Part shown: positions 8,157 through 17,069 of the stretch, piece after piece
Position numbering within the stretch: the first letter of the stretch is position 1
Layout of the letters: each line of letters starts with the position of its first letter
Origin: Desulfocucumis sp964643075
GTDB taxonomy: Bacteria > Bacillota > Desulfotomaculia > Desulfotomaculales > Desulfocucumaceae
Direction: 5' to 3'
NCBI GenBank assembly: GCA_964643075.1
Contig: CAZXQO010000018.1
Span: forward strand, 20,781-84,780
DNA: 64,000 nt
The notes under the pieces: model-generated
What the model was told of the DNA's origin: nothing
Database searches by the model: none
Seen by the model: the letters and a program-made list of their open reading frames with translations, nothing else
Translations under genes and position numbers: made by a program

Positions 8157-9533
8157 TCAAATAGTCAGGACTCCTTCAGATGAATTCACCAGCCTTAGCA
8201 CTCTTTCCTCTCTCCCGGTTAAGGCATTGATATAAATAAGGAATACATCCTTGCCCAGATTACCTTTAAATTCATAGGTGAGTTGCTCCCGGTCAGGGCT
8301 AAGGGGTATTAGCGCCAGCTTCCCCCCGGTGACATTTTCCAGCCGGGGGCTTAATTTCGCCCTGGCTTCCCCGGTCGTCAGGCGGGGGGCAGAAAGCTTT
8401 CTGTCCCGGTGGGAATTCCAGTAGTTTGTCGCTTCATAGCCCACCACCTGCCCATCGTCCAGCGCCACCGACACCTTCACCATGTCCGGGTAGAGTATTG
8501 CGCCGCCATTACCTGGCTCCCTGGCGGCAAAATTAAATACCGCCATGCGGTTTTGCACTTCGTAATAGGTGCTGACCATATTGTTGAACCCCCTGCGGGT
8601 CAAGAAGGCAGCGGCTTTTTTCCCGGCCTCGGTGATGGTAAGCTTTTTATCCCCGATAACCCTGGAGTTTAACATCCACAGCACCTTGCCACCCTGACGG
8701 GCTACCCCCACGTTTATTTTTTCATTGGCGCGGACCGGACGGGAGTTTATATCCACCCGGTAAGAGGGTATATTACCGTTTTGGTTGGCCGCTACGTTGG
8801 CCACATAATCCACCCTGCCCTGCCGGTCGATAAATTTCAGCGCCGTGGCGCGGGCCTGATCATTATTTATATTTGCACCTGAGAGCCCCTGGGCTTTTCT
8901 TTTTTCCAAATGATCAGAAAAGGGGCCGTCATAGATCAGGGTTGGAAACTGCTGCATATTTTTGTCAATTTCCTGAAAATTACCGTTGGCCAGTTTCGGG
9001 CTCTCTTTCCGTAATCCCCGGCGGCTTTCGGTGGCCAATTCGCTCAGGGTCAGACTGCCGTCCGCCACCCGCCTCTCAATGTCATGCAGTTCACTGTTAA
9101 GTCCTGAAGACTGGCTGTATAAAGAACTCAACGTTCGCCACTGTTCATCTGTTTTGGGCTTGCCGTCAACAGTCTGCCTGGCCAGGGTATTGGCATAATC
9201 CCCCACCTGGGAGAGATATTTCATTGTTCTCGCCATCATGGCATCCGCTACAGGAATCTGGGCAAGTTCCCTTTTAGCGGCATCAGCCTGCTGCCACAAG
9301 TCCATAAAAAGCATAGTGTCCTGCCTGGTTTCCTGCCCCACCAGGGTTTTGGAGAGAAGTACATCCACATTTTGTACATGGGTGGTTAAATCGTAAAAAG
9401 CCCGCTGGTATTTATTGTTCAAAGCGGCTTCCATAACCCGGCGCGATTGGGCCTGGCCGTGTCCCCAGAAACCCAAGGCGACCGCCGCTACCACCCCCAA
9501 TCCCAGGGCGATGGTCCATTTTCTTGCTTTCAT
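8157..9533 (-). CDS. ypeB: Germination protein YpeB
   Basis: YpeB is needed for the stability and placement of the cortex-lytic enzyme SleB in spores. The 458-aa protein has one N-terminal membrane helix (residues about 6-24), a helical region, and C-terminal PepSY-like repeats (for example INVGVARQGGKVLWMLNSR and VSVALDDGQVVGYEATNYW). It follows sleB by 12 bases, the usual sleB-ypeB order. The start ATG at 9533 has GGAGG 7 bases upstream; a TTG six bases further out is too close to that site. Expression in the forespore is expected from the family, but I did not find a convincing sigma-G promoter. Confidence 0.92.
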   Translation of the reverse strand: MKARKWTIALGLGVVAAVALGFWGHGQAQSRRVMEAALNNKYQRAFYDLTTHVQNVDVLLSKTLVGQETRQDTMLFMDLWQQADAAKRELAQIPVADAMMARTMKYLSQVGDYANTLARQTVDGKPKTDEQWRTLSSLYSQSSGLNSELHDIERRVADGSLTLSELATESRRGLRKESPKLANGNFQEIDKNMQQFPTLIYDGPFSDHLEKRKAQGLSGANINNDQARATALKFIDRQGRVDYVANVAANQNGNIPSYRVDINSRPVRANEKINVGVARQGGKVLWMLNSRVIGDKKLTITEAGKKAAAFLTRRGFNNMVSTYYEVQNRMAVFNFAAREPGNGGAILYPDMVKVSVALDDGQVVGYEATNYWNSHRDRKLSAPRLTTGEARAKLSPRLENVTGGKLALIPLSPDREQLTYEFKGNLGKDVFLIYINALTGREERVLRLVNSSEGVLTI

Positions 9534-9545
9534 TTGCAATCCTCC

Positions 9546-10295
9546 TCACCTGGCAAATACATGCCTGCCGATTTGGTCAAGAATATTCCTGGACCAAATC
9601 CAGGAGCTAACCTGTTTGGCCGGGTTCCAGAAAAACAGCGCTCCCCCGGTAGGATCCCAGCCAGACATAGCCAGTTGTGCAGCCTGCAGAGCTTCCTCGC
9701 TCAACGGGCGGTTAATCTCGCCGTTGCTTACTGATTCAAAAGCGCTGGGCTGATAAATTACCCCGGCCAGGCTGGAAGGAAAGGAGGAACTCTGTGTTCT
9801 ATTAAGGATAACCGCCCCCACCGCCACTTTGCCCGCAAGGGGCTCATCGGCGGCTTCTCCTTCAATAACCCTGGCCAGCAGGTAAGTGCTATCCCGGTTG
9901 CTAATTCCCCTGGAAACGCCCCCGCTGGCGGGGTCATACCGCACGGACTCCCCCCCGGGCTGATAACCCAGAGCTACCCATGTGCTCGGCCCAACAACAC
10001 CGTCTGCCAAAAGCCCGTTATTGCTCTGAAATTTTTTTACCGCCTGCTGGGTTTTGTTTGAATAATACCCGTCGATGGGTCCGGTATAATATCCCCACCC
10101 GTTGAGTTTAGCCTGCACCTTTGTAACCTCCGGCCCGCTGCTGCCCCAGTACAATACATTGTTTTGGGCCAGGGCCTGGTGTCCCTGCCACAGGCTGGCT
10201 GTAACCGCCACCGCTGCAAAAATAATAATTAATAACTTGAAGTGGCGCCGGCATAAAGAATTTGACTGCTTTCCATCATTATTTACGGCTGTCAC
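9546..10295 (-). CDS. sleB: Spore cortex-lytic enzyme SleB
   Basis: SleB is a lytic transglycosylase that breaks spore cortex peptidoglycan during germination. The 249-aa protein has a signal peptide (residues about 18-43, ending QALAQ), a peptidoglycan-binding domain 1 (about 46-108, GSSGPEVTKVQAKLNGWGYY), and a Hydrolase_2 catalytic domain (about 138-249) with the Glu in ARVIEGEAADEPLAGKVAVG split across YLLARVIEGEA. The start is GTG with AGGGGGAA upstream. It precedes ypeB, its known partner. Confidence 0.94.
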   Translation of the reverse strand: MTAVNNDGKQSNSLCRRHFKLLIIIFAAVAVTASLWQGHQALAQNNVLYWGSSGPEVTKVQAKLNGWGYYTGPIDGYYSNKTQQAVKKFQSNNGLLADGVVGPSTWVALGYQPGGESVRYDPASGGVSRGISNRDSTYLLARVIEGEAADEPLAGKVAVGAVILNRTQSSSFPSSLAGVIYQPSAFESVSNGEINRPLSEEALQAAQLAMSGWDPTGGALFFWNPAKQVSSWIWSRNILDQIGRHVFAR

Positions 10296-10356
10296 TCTGC
10301 TTCCCCCTTAAAACCTTCTCTGGGTTATAGTCTTTCAAGAGGAAGAGTCTTGTATG

Positions 10357-10388
10357 TAAAAAAACCACCCTTCATGGGTGGTTTTTTT
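10357..10388 (-). terminator. Terminator after the CbiA/DsrN gene
   Basis: AACCACCC/GGGTGGTT stem with A-tract on one side and T-tract on the other, so it can work in both directions. It lies just beyond the cbiA-type stop codon and upstream of sleB. Confidence 0.75.
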
Positions 10389-10430
10389 CTAAAAATGATG
10401 AGTCGGTGAGTCAAGAGACTGTTCCATGAC

Positions 10431-11837
10431 TCATTTTGCAGCTCTGAATTCCCTGGCCCGGGCCACCATAGCAGGCGCCCACCCCGGGTTATTCAGGGCG
10501 TGTAGATGATTGTATGCCGCCAATACATTTTTCCGGGCGGCGCCGTCCCTGTGCCCGCCGATGCCCGAGCCCCGGTTTACTTTAAAAACAAAGTCTAACT
10601 TTTCCTCATCAATGTTGATGACCCTGGAATTGTGAAATTCGTGGCCTTTGACGATTGTACCCGTCTCAAAGAAGGGATTGTCCCCCACCACTTCCACCAC
10701 TTCGTAGCCGTGCCCCTGGGGCTTGTCGGTCATTACCACGTCCAGGGGAAGCACCCCGGACATGCTGAAAGTCCTGCCCTCCCAGGTCAGACTACGGGCC
10801 AGATACATCAGTCCTCCGCATTCGGCGTAAACGGGCAGACCATTTTCCGCCCTCTCTTGCAAATCATGGCGCAGGCTGCTGTTGGCCTCCAGTTGCTCCG
10901 CGAAAACCTCGGGAAAGCCACCACCGATATACAACGCATCAACAGCCGACAGGAAGCCGTCGTTCATAGCATCTATAAATAGCAGTTCCGCGCCCGCCCG
11001 GGCCAATGCCTCCAGGTTCTCCGGATAATAAAAGGTGAAGGCCCTGTCCCTGAAGACCCCTATGACCGGCCTTGCCCCCGGGCCGGCAGGTTCCGCAGCC
11101 CCCGTTAAAGCTTCTTCCACTGCTTCCAGGGGCGGAGCAGAATGGGCTACAGCCAGTATACCTTCAAGATCAAGGCAACTTAGCGCGGCTCCCCCTATCT
11201 CATCCACCGTGCAGGCCAGTTCATCCCTTTCGGCAGCCGGTATGAGACCCAGATGGCGGTCGGGGATGGTAAACTGCCCTCCTTTGGGTATTACCCCCAG
11301 CACCGGTATGCCGCAGTATTTATCCACGGCCTGACGCAGCATACTCTCATGCCGGGAGCGGGCCACTTTGTTTAATACTACCCCGGCTATTTTTACACCG
11401 GAATCGAAATGCATGAAACCCTGCACCAGCGGAGCAACGCTCCTGGTCATCCTGGTGGTGTCCACCACCAGGATGACCGGCGCTTCAATGGCCCTGGCGA
11501 TTTCACCGGTACTGCCGCTGCCATCAATGTCCACCCCGTCAAAAAGCCCCATCGCCCCTTCCACCACGGCTATGTCGCTTTTTATCCCGTGCCGGGCAAA
11601 AGATTTACGGATGGTTTCCCTGTCCATCCAAAAGCTGTCCAGATTGCGGCAGGCATTGCCGGTAATCATGGTCATCCAACTGGGATCAATAAAATCAGGA
11701 CCTTTTTTAAAGGGCTGGACATTATAGCCTTTTCTTTTTAACGCTGCCAGTAACCCCAGTGTTACTGTGGTCTTTCCCGATCGTCCATGGGGAGCGGCAA
11801 CAACAACGCGGGGTATTTGCAGCATGTCCTTTTTCAT
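10431..11837 (-). CDS. CbiA/CobB-family a,c-diamide synthase, likely DsrN-type
   Basis: A 468-aa glutamine-dependent amidase. The N-terminal P-loop is GRSGKTTVTLG (residues about 19-29). The C-terminal type 1 glutaminase domain has the Cys in YAECGGLMYL. Proteins of this family amidate cobyrinate (CbiA), or siroheme when they are DsrN, the enzyme that makes siroheme amide for dissimilatory sulfite reductase. Neighbours dsrC, dsrMK and dsrAB favour DsrN, but this genome also has cobalamin genes (cobS, cobT), so a CbiA role is possible. No other cobalamin ring genes are beside it. ATG at 11837 has GGAGG 6 bases upstream. Confidence 0.85.
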   Translation of the reverse strand: MKKDMLQIPRVVVAAPHGRSGKTTVTLGLLAALKRKGYNVQPFKKGPDFIDPSWMTMITGNACRNLDSFWMDRETIRKSFARHGIKSDIAVVEGAMGLFDGVDIDGSGSTGEIARAIEAPVILVVDTTRMTRSVAPLVQGFMHFDSGVKIAGVVLNKVARSRHESMLRQAVDKYCGIPVLGVIPKGGQFTIPDRHLGLIPAAERDELACTVDEIGGAALSCLDLEGILAVAHSAPPLEAVEEALTGAAEPAGPGARPVIGVFRDRAFTFYYPENLEALARAGAELLFIDAMNDGFLSAVDALYIGGGFPEVFAEQLEANSSLRHDLQERAENGLPVYAECGGLMYLARSLTWEGRTFSMSGVLPLDVVMTDKPQGHGYEVVEVVGDNPFFETGTIVKGHEFHNSRVINIDEEKLDFVFKVNRGSGIGGHRDGAARKNVLAAYNHLHALNNPGWAPAMVARAREFRAAK

Positions 11838-12106
11838 CCCAACCCTCCGTTCAAACCGGGGACGGTTCTTGACTTGCCATCTACTGTAATAAATAGCGCA
11901 TCAGTGCCTGACCCCTAACTTATTAACTTATTTGCCGGTACCTGCTACTAATTCTAAAAAGTAACCGGCCCCGCGTTCACAAAAACAACAGGCACATATA
12001 CCCTAGGTGCCGCCGCATAATAGCAGATGCCCTTTTGGAATGTGCCCGATTATCGTTATATAAGCTATAACGTATTACTGTGCTATATATATTATAGAAC
12101 CGTCTA

Positions 12107-12424
12107 TTATACGCAGCCGGTAGGCTTGGGAAGGCCGGCCAGCTTGCAGGAACCCTTGGCGGGGCCAGAGGGGAACAGTTCATAAATGTACTTCAGGCTG
12201 CAGCCAGTCTCTTTGCACAGTTTGCGGATCATGGGAGCAATCTGGAATTGCTTGTAATAATCGCGCAGATAGTGAATAACTTTCCAGTGGTCTTCGGTAA
12301 GTTCGCTAATGCCTTCGCCGGAGGAAAAGAATTTTGCACAATCTTCTGTCCATTCATCGGGGTTAACCATAAAACCATCTTCGTCCAGCTCAACATCTCT
12401 GCCGGCAATATTAATGCTTGCCAT
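12107..12424 (-). CDS. dsrC: DsrC, sulfur-carrier protein of sulfite reduction
   Basis: DsrC accepts the sulfur from sulfite reductase as a trisulfide and hands it to DsrMK. The 105-aa protein belongs to the TusE/DsrC family. It carries both conserved C-terminal cysteines: one in KGSCKLAGLP and the penultimate Cys in PKPTGCV, the arrangement of true DsrC and not TusE. It lies upstream of the CbiA/DsrN gene and downstream of dsrMK on the same strand. GGAGG lies 12 bases before the ATG. Confidence 0.95.
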   Translation of the reverse strand: MASINIAGRDVELDEDGFMVNPDEWTEDCAKFFSSGEGISELTEDHWKVIHYLRDYYKQFQIAPMIRKLCKETGCSLKYIYELFPSGPAKGSCKLAGLPKPTGCV

Positions 12425-12606
12425 CTAATTAAAGCACCTCCAATTGTTTTTATTTGCGGCTGCTATATCTGATCGCAGACAATTTATACATACACCGCAA
12501 ATACTCTATTAAAACTCAGCCTGCTCTCTCCCAAATACAAGGATATCATTGACAGGCACTCTCGTCAATCACCCGTTGTCAGGAAAAAGTGTCATTTATA
12601 AGACAC

Positions 12607-13989
12607 CTATTTCCAAACCAGGGCTTTACCCACTAAATCTATCAATCCCTTGACTTCTACGCCAAGCTCGTGCTCTTCCACCATGGGATAAAGCTGGGCT
12701 TTGCAGATGGAGCAGGGAGCGCACAAGTAGCCGTTACCGTCTTTCCCTACGCCGGTAGCCCTAACCAGTTCCGCTTTCTTAGCTGATAACTGGATACGGC
12801 GCTGGTACATTTCAGGATCGTCAAAAAGGATAGCGGAACCGCCGCCGCAGCAGAAGGTCCTTTCCTTATTGGGATACATTTCCCTGAAGTCAGACACGCA
12901 GGCCTTTATTACTGTCCGCAAGTTTTCTTGCAGGTCACAGGCACGGGCATAGTTGCAGGGGTCGTGCAAGGTTGTCGGATGGTCGACCTTGTAGGGATCA
13001 AGTTTTAATTGGTTGGTTCTGATATGATAGGCCACCTCGTCGTGAATGTGCGTAATGGGCCAGTTCACCGGGCGGTCAGCCAGACTGGGGATGTACATCT
13101 TGGCAGCCCGCCAGCCGTGTCCGCATTCGCCCCAGACAATCTTCTTGATACCCAGATTCTGAGCAGCGTCCAGCAGGCGCGTCACATTGTGGCGCTGTGT
13201 AAAATACTGGTCAAAAAGCAGCCCAAAATTACCCGCTTCGGAAACCGTACTGGGAATTGTCCAGTTAGCCCCGATATAGGTGAAATACATCCCTGCACCC
13301 ATTAGTGTATAAGGGTTTAGCAGGTAGTCAGCCGACGACGGTACATACAAAATATCAGAATTGGGCTTATCCACCGGGAAATTTACTTCCACACCAAATT
13401 CGTCCATAATCTCTTCGGACAGGAATTCCAATGTGTCGGCAATACCCGGCTTGGGCAGTCCAGTGTGGTTACCCACTTTTTCCATGGCCGCTCCCACATT
13501 AGCGTGAAGCTTGGGCACTATACCAAGCCAGTGCAGTAATTGACGGCCTATGAAGGTTACCTCACAAGTGTCAATGCCGAACGGGCAGGCCATGGCACAG
13601 CGGCGGCACTGGCTGCACTGGTAGAAATAGGAGTACCATTCTTCAATTACGTCCAGACTGATATCCTCAGCTCCAACCAGCTTGCCAAACCATCTGCCTT
13701 CCAGGGTAAAGTAACGTTTGTAAATCTTGCGAATCAGCTCTGCCCTGTTGGTAGGAATGTTTCTGGGGTCTTTAGTGCCCAGATAGGTATGGCAGTTCTC
13801 CGCACAAGCGCCGCACTTTACACATGATTCCATGGCCATTACAAAGGACCGGTATTTTTTGCGTATTTCGTCCAGGTACTGGATAGCCTTCTCGCATTTT
13901 TGGTCGTCGGGCACAGGCTCGATATGAATTTTTCGCATCTCAGCGTCAGATGCCCGGACAGGCTGGACCATGTCTTTATAAGTTGGCAC
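12607..13989 (-). CDS. dsrK: DsrK, HdrD-like iron-sulfur subunit of DsrMK
   Basis: The catalytic subunit of the membrane complex that reduces DsrC trisulfide with menaquinol electrons. The 460-aa protein has two [4Fe-4S] motifs: CVKCGACAENC (residues about 57-67) and CSQCRRCAMACP (about 125-136). It ends with two CCG-type cysteine domains (GECGHGWR, DPCNYARACD, TFCCGGGSA) that in HdrD-like proteins bind the special active-site cluster. The GTG start directly follows the dsrM stop codon, so the two are coupled. No dsrJ, dsrO or dsrP is present, as in other Gram-positive sulfate reducers. Confidence 0.95.
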   Translation of the reverse strand: MPTYKDMVQPVRASDAEMRKIHIEPVPDDQKCEKAIQYLDEIRKKYRSFVMAMESCVKCGACAENCHTYLGTKDPRNIPTNRAELIRKIYKRYFTLEGRWFGKLVGAEDISLDVIEEWYSYFYQCSQCRRCAMACPFGIDTCEVTFIGRQLLHWLGIVPKLHANVGAAMEKVGNHTGLPKPGIADTLEFLSEEIMDEFGVEVNFPVDKPNSDILYVPSSADYLLNPYTLMGAGMYFTYIGANWTIPSTVSEAGNFGLLFDQYFTQRHNVTRLLDAAQNLGIKKIVWGECGHGWRAAKMYIPSLADRPVNWPITHIHDEVAYHIRTNQLKLDPYKVDHPTTLHDPCNYARACDLQENLRTVIKACVSDFREMYPNKERTFCCGGGSAILFDDPEMYQRRIQLSAKKAELVRATGVGKDGNGYLCAPCSICKAQLYPMVEEHELGVEVKGLIDLVGKALVWK

Positions 13990-14799
13990 CTACTCAACAC
14001 CCCCCTCGGCAGGCAACCCTAATCCGGCAGCCCTGGCGGCCGGTACGTCAACATTGGGAAGCCCCGGCGCCGGCTCGGTATACGGCCTGTTGATAATCCA
14101 GCGCTCCGCAAACATACCCAGTATGTGCATAAGTTTGCTGAACGGGAAAATCATCAGCAGTATCTGAACCAGGAGCAAGTGAATGACAAACATAAATTGG
14201 TGCAGCACTTCGGCACTGGCCGGGATGGGCTGCAACATGAGCAGATAGGTAACGTATTCCTTCGCCGGCGCATACTCAATGCCCAGGCTCGGAACAAGGC
14301 GCATGATATCGCCCGCTGTAACAATTGATAATAACAGTATTAAAATCAGGTAATCACTGGTGACGGTAACTTCTTTTACCTTTTGTATGGACATGCGCCT
14401 GAATATAAGGTAAAGTAGCGCAAAAAACACCACAATGCCAAAGGTGGTGCCCAGCAGGTTGGACATAAACTCGCTGAGACCTTCAGACATACCGACGTAC
14501 ACAAACTGCTTGCCCAGGGTATATATGCCCATCACATGCCCTCCGATTACGGAGAACAAGGCAATGTGCATCACCCAGGCGCCAACCCAGAGGGCGAAGT
14601 CTGATTTAAACAGACTCCTGAAAAAAATAACCTCGGTGGCAAATATACCAACTACCTGAGTGTTGTTTTGAGGAAAGGGGGCCAACGTTATATTGTGCAC
14701 TATGCGCGCCCCTGCCCAGCGTCCCAGGCGGTACAGTATACCCAGGGTAAAAACCGTCACTGCGATATAGGGAAGTACTTGCAAAATAAACCAGGACAC
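13990..14799 (-). CDS. dsrM: DsrM, membrane cytochrome b subunit
   Basis: A 269-aa integral membrane protein related to nitrate reductase gamma subunit. It shows five or six hydrophobic segments with His residues placed for b-type haem (WVMHIALFSVIGGHVMG and LHQFMFVIHLLLVQ). It takes electrons from menaquinol and passes them to DsrK. The start is GTG with AAGGAGG 8 bases upstream. It is the first gene of the dsrM-dsrK pair. Confidence 0.93.
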   Translation of the reverse strand: MSWFILQVLPYIAVTVFTLGILYRLGRWAGARIVHNITLAPFPQNNTQVVGIFATEVIFFRSLFKSDFALWVGAWVMHIALFSVIGGHVMGIYTLGKQFVYVGMSEGLSEFMSNLLGTTFGIVVFFALLYLIFRRMSIQKVKEVTVTSDYLILILLLSIVTAGDIMRLVPSLGIEYAPAKEYVTYLLMLQPIPASAEVLHQFMFVIHLLLVQILLMIFPFSKLMHILGMFAERWIINRPYTEPAPGLPNVDVPAARAAGLGLPAEGGVE

Positions 14800-14966
14800 T
14801 TACACACCTCCTTTGGGCCGCATGGAAAATCAATTTCCCCGGCAACCCGCGGTGCAGCCGCTGCTGTAAGGATACATTTCTATTGAATTCCGGTCACATT
14901 TCCGATCAATGCCGGTGGTCCGGAATTCAGGGAATGGGTACTAAACAATTTGTAACGCATACCGTA

Positions 14967-15152
14967 TTAAGCTTCCTGCAGAGTAACAGCTCCGGAAGGA
15001 CAAACTGAAACGCAGGTTTCGCAACCGAGGCAATCTTCCCCGTTGACCACATTAGCTTTGCCATCCACCATTTCGAGAACGGAGGCCGGGCAGTTGTCGG
15101 CGCATTCGCCGCAGCCCTCACATTTATCGGCATCCACCTGTACTACGAACAT
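14967..15152 (-). CDS. 2[4Fe-4S] ferredoxin
   Basis: A 61-aa clostridial-type ferredoxin with two clusters: CEGCGECADNCP (residues about 11-22) and CLGCETCVSVCP (about 41-52). It is a soluble electron carrier; its place just upstream of dsrM suggests a role in sulfite reduction or in exchange with DsrMK. AAGGAGG lies 9-10 bases before the ATG. An AT-rich palindrome (15167..15193) overlaps the leader. Confidence 0.95.
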   Translation of the reverse strand: MFVVQVDADKCEGCGECADNCPASVLEMVDGKANVVNGEDCLGCETCVSVCPSGAVTLQEA

Positions 15153-15166
15153 TCATATTCACCTCC

Positions 15167-15193
15167 TTGGATTTATATTTTTATATAATCCAA
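15167..15193. promoter_or_regulatory. AT-rich palindrome upstream of the ferredoxin gene
   Basis: TTGGATTTATAT-TTTT-ATATAATCCAA is an imperfect inverted repeat that abuts the ferredoxin ribosome site. A TTGTCA box with a plausible -10 overlaps it. It may be an operator or a leader hairpin. Confidence 0.45.
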
Positions 15194-15530
15194 TGTTGAC
15201 AACCCCATTTGCCGCAAATCCCTCTCCAACGGGGCTGGCCACATCATACGGCCATTTTACCGACTATCGTCAGCGTAATTTTTGTGATAAAACTAACCTG
15301 TAATTACGCTGAAATTTGTATTATATCCGACATATAATCCGGGCTACATGGCCCTATATACTATTCGTTGCCGTTTAATCAATTCCTTCTGAAAAAATGC
15401 AATTTTTTTTGCTAAGAATTTCACAACCTTGTCATTTATTTGTCTCTCTGCAAATATAATTATAGATTAGCTAATTGACGTCTGTCCATAGGAGTTCAGT
15501 GGCAGAACCCGTCACATCAAGCACTGGTGT

Positions 15531-15560
15531 TTGACAGGCATCTGCCGCTGTTGGTATAAT
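15531..15560 (+). promoter_or_regulatory. Promoter of the FmdB gene
   Basis: TTGACA (15531..15536) and TATAAT (15555..15560), both perfect, are 18 bases apart and 39 bases upstream of the start codon. The rest of 15194..15530 holds no gene that I can support. Confidence 0.82.
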
Positions 15561-15598
15561 TACCAGGATGTTCTCAGGAAAGCGAGGCGAGATGAATT

Positions 15599-15841
15599 AT
15601 GCCTATTTTTGAATTCAGGTGCCTGAAGTGCGGCAATCTTTTTGAAAAACTTTTTCTAAACCGGGATGGGGAAGTAAAAATTGAATGCCCTGAATGCCAT
15701 GCGGACTCCTTTGAGCGGATAATTAGTAAAACCAGTTACAATATGGCGCCGGGAAAGGGAAGCCAGACCAAAGTTACCCGCAAGTCCTGCAGTTCCGGTA
15801 ATGACTGTGTAACACTAGAAATACCGGGGCATGGGGATTAA
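15599..15841 (+). CDS. FmdB-family zinc ribbon protein
   Basis: An 80-aa protein with the FmdB zinc ribbon: MPIFEFRCLKCGNLFEK and CPECHADSFERI (two CxxC knuckles, residues about 8-35). The tail has a further Cys-rich patch (KSCSSGNDCV). FmdB-type proteins are small putative regulators or metal-binding proteins, common in anaerobes; the role is not settled. It is the first gene of a two-gene plus-strand unit with the HEAT-repeat protein 8 bases downstream. Confidence 0.85.
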   Translation: MPIFEFRCLKCGNLFEKLFLNRDGEVKIECPECHADSFERIISKTSYNMAPGKGSQTKVTRKSCSSGNDCVTLEIPGHGD

Positions 15842-15849
15842 TATATTAT

Positions 15850-16974
15850 ATGAAAAAACAAATTTACGGAAAAGAAATTACCAGGCCGCCTGAATGTCCC
15901 TTCTGCGGACTGTATATAGAAAAGCCTGCGGAGCTGACCACCAGGAGAATGGGTGAAATGCCGGTGGGTTCCTGTCCCTGCGGGGCTGTATATGCATACG
16001 ACGTCACCGGTCGCAACGTAGGCTCCGCATTTATAGAAGCCCTTGTATTTGCCTGTGATATGGACTGGGATTTGGCCTGGAGCCTGTTTCCCGGGGAGGA
16101 CTATCTGGAACAACTGGTGGAGCATTACGACGGACAAAGCAACCTGATTGTCCCGGTCGGATTTTACGAAGGCCGCAAGGTTAACGGTGCACTGTATTTT
16201 ATAAGAATGCACAGGGACATTCAGGAGGTCACCCGTACGGGAGTGGAGAAACGGCTACAAAAATCGGTACCCCTCACTGTCTCCAAGGGCCCTTCCCTGC
16301 AACTCCCCGGCAGCAAAAGGTACTCTAAAGGCGATATAGAAACACTGGTAGGTGAATACCGCATTGGCGAGCTACTGACAATTGCAGAGCAGGACAAAAG
16401 AATCCTCAGGGATCTGCAGAAGTTGCTGTATTCCGCAGACGGGCTAATACGCAGCAGGGCTGCGGAGGCTTTGGGAAAGACTTCCTCTGTAATAGCCAAA
16501 AGGGAGCCGGGAGCAGTTTCAAAGCTCTTGCAAACACTAATTAACGCTGTGTCGGACACAGCTGCATCCTCATGGGGGGCTCTAGACGCCATAGGAGAGA
16601 TCATAGCCGGTTCACCGGATATTTTTGCAGGCTACCTGCCCACCCTGTATCAGTTCCTGGAAGAAGCATCTGCAAGGCCCAAGATACTGAGGGCTTTGGG
16701 AATAACCGCCGGGACCAGGCCCGATCTTGTCCGCAAAGCGTTATACCGCTTCATACCCTACCTTAATGACCCGGACCCGGAAACCAGGGGATATGCAGCC
16801 CTGCTGACAGGCAACCTGCACGCTGCAGAAACCGGGAACTTATTGAGCCAATTAAAAAATGACACTTCGGAATTAACAATATATTCCGACGGTGAGCTTA
16901 AAAATATTACAGTAGGACAGCTGGCAGCAGAAGCCTTGCAAAAAATTAAGGAAAGGGGACACACCTCTCTTTAG
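15850..16974 (+). CDS. HEAT-repeat protein (DVU0298-like) with N-terminal zinc-binding region
   Basis: A 374-aa protein. The N-terminus has CPFCGLYIEK and CPCGAVYAYD, likely a zinc site. A middle domain (about 50-150) is unknown to me. Residues about 165-370 form HEAT-like repeats and align by eye with the 212-aa protein at 21927..22565 (SADGLIRSRAAEALG vs DPDKLIRWRAIEAIG; SSWGALDAIGEII vs IGWSAPECIGEII). I recall this type as the DVU0298 family of sulfate reducers; function unknown. The last residues (ERGHTSL) and the stop codon are formed by a GGGGACACACC repeat, so the native end has probably been replaced. Confidence 0.75.
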   Translation: MKKQIYGKEITRPPECPFCGLYIEKPAELTTRRMGEMPVGSCPCGAVYAYDVTGRNVGSAFIEALVFACDMDWDLAWSLFPGEDYLEQLVEHYDGQSNLIVPVGFYEGRKVNGALYFIRMHRDIQEVTRTGVEKRLQKSVPLTVSKGPSLQLPGSKRYSKGDIETLVGEYRIGELLTIAEQDKRILRDLQKLLYSADGLIRSRAAEALGKTSSVIAKREPGAVSKLLQTLINAVSDTAASSWGALDAIGEIIAGSPDIFAGYLPTLYQFLEEASARPKILRALGITAGTRPDLVRKALYRFIPYLNDPDPETRGYAALLTGNLHAAETGNLLSQLKNDTSELTIYSDGELKNITVGQLAAEALQKIKERGHTSL

Positions 16975-17005
16975 AGCCTGGCTCTAAAGTCGGAGGAATG
17001 TCCCC
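16955..17005 (+). repeat. GGGGACACACC palindromic repeat at the 3' end of a coding sequence
   Basis: A 51-base, well-preserved copy. It starts GGGGACACACCTCTCTTTA, has inner arms TTTAGAGCC/GGCTCTAAA, and ends CGGAGGAATGTCCCC. It overlaps the last codons and the stop of the upstream HEAT-repeat gene and is followed by a bidirectional terminator. Confidence 0.85.
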
Positions 17006-17011
17006 AGCAAA

Positions 17012-17046
17012 AATGCGGACATGAAACGGTAATTCATGTCCGCATT
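17012..17046. terminator. Bidirectional terminator between convergent genes
   Basis: A 14-bp perfect stem (AATGCGGACATGAA/TTCATGTCCGCATT) with a 7-base loop and A/T-rich flanks. It lies between the plus-strand HEAT gene and the minus-strand YkgJ gene. Confidence 0.8.
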
Positions 17047-17069
17047 ATATTTTCTCTGTGAGCCAGTCC

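Noticed and set aside
10296..10357. Sigma-G promoter for sleB-ypeB
   Set aside because: A CATACAA box is present but no -35 element lies at proper spacing.
12607..14799. Complete dsrMKJOP operon
   Set aside because: Only dsrM and dsrK are found; no cytochrome c, second ferredoxin subunit or NrfD-type gene is next to them.
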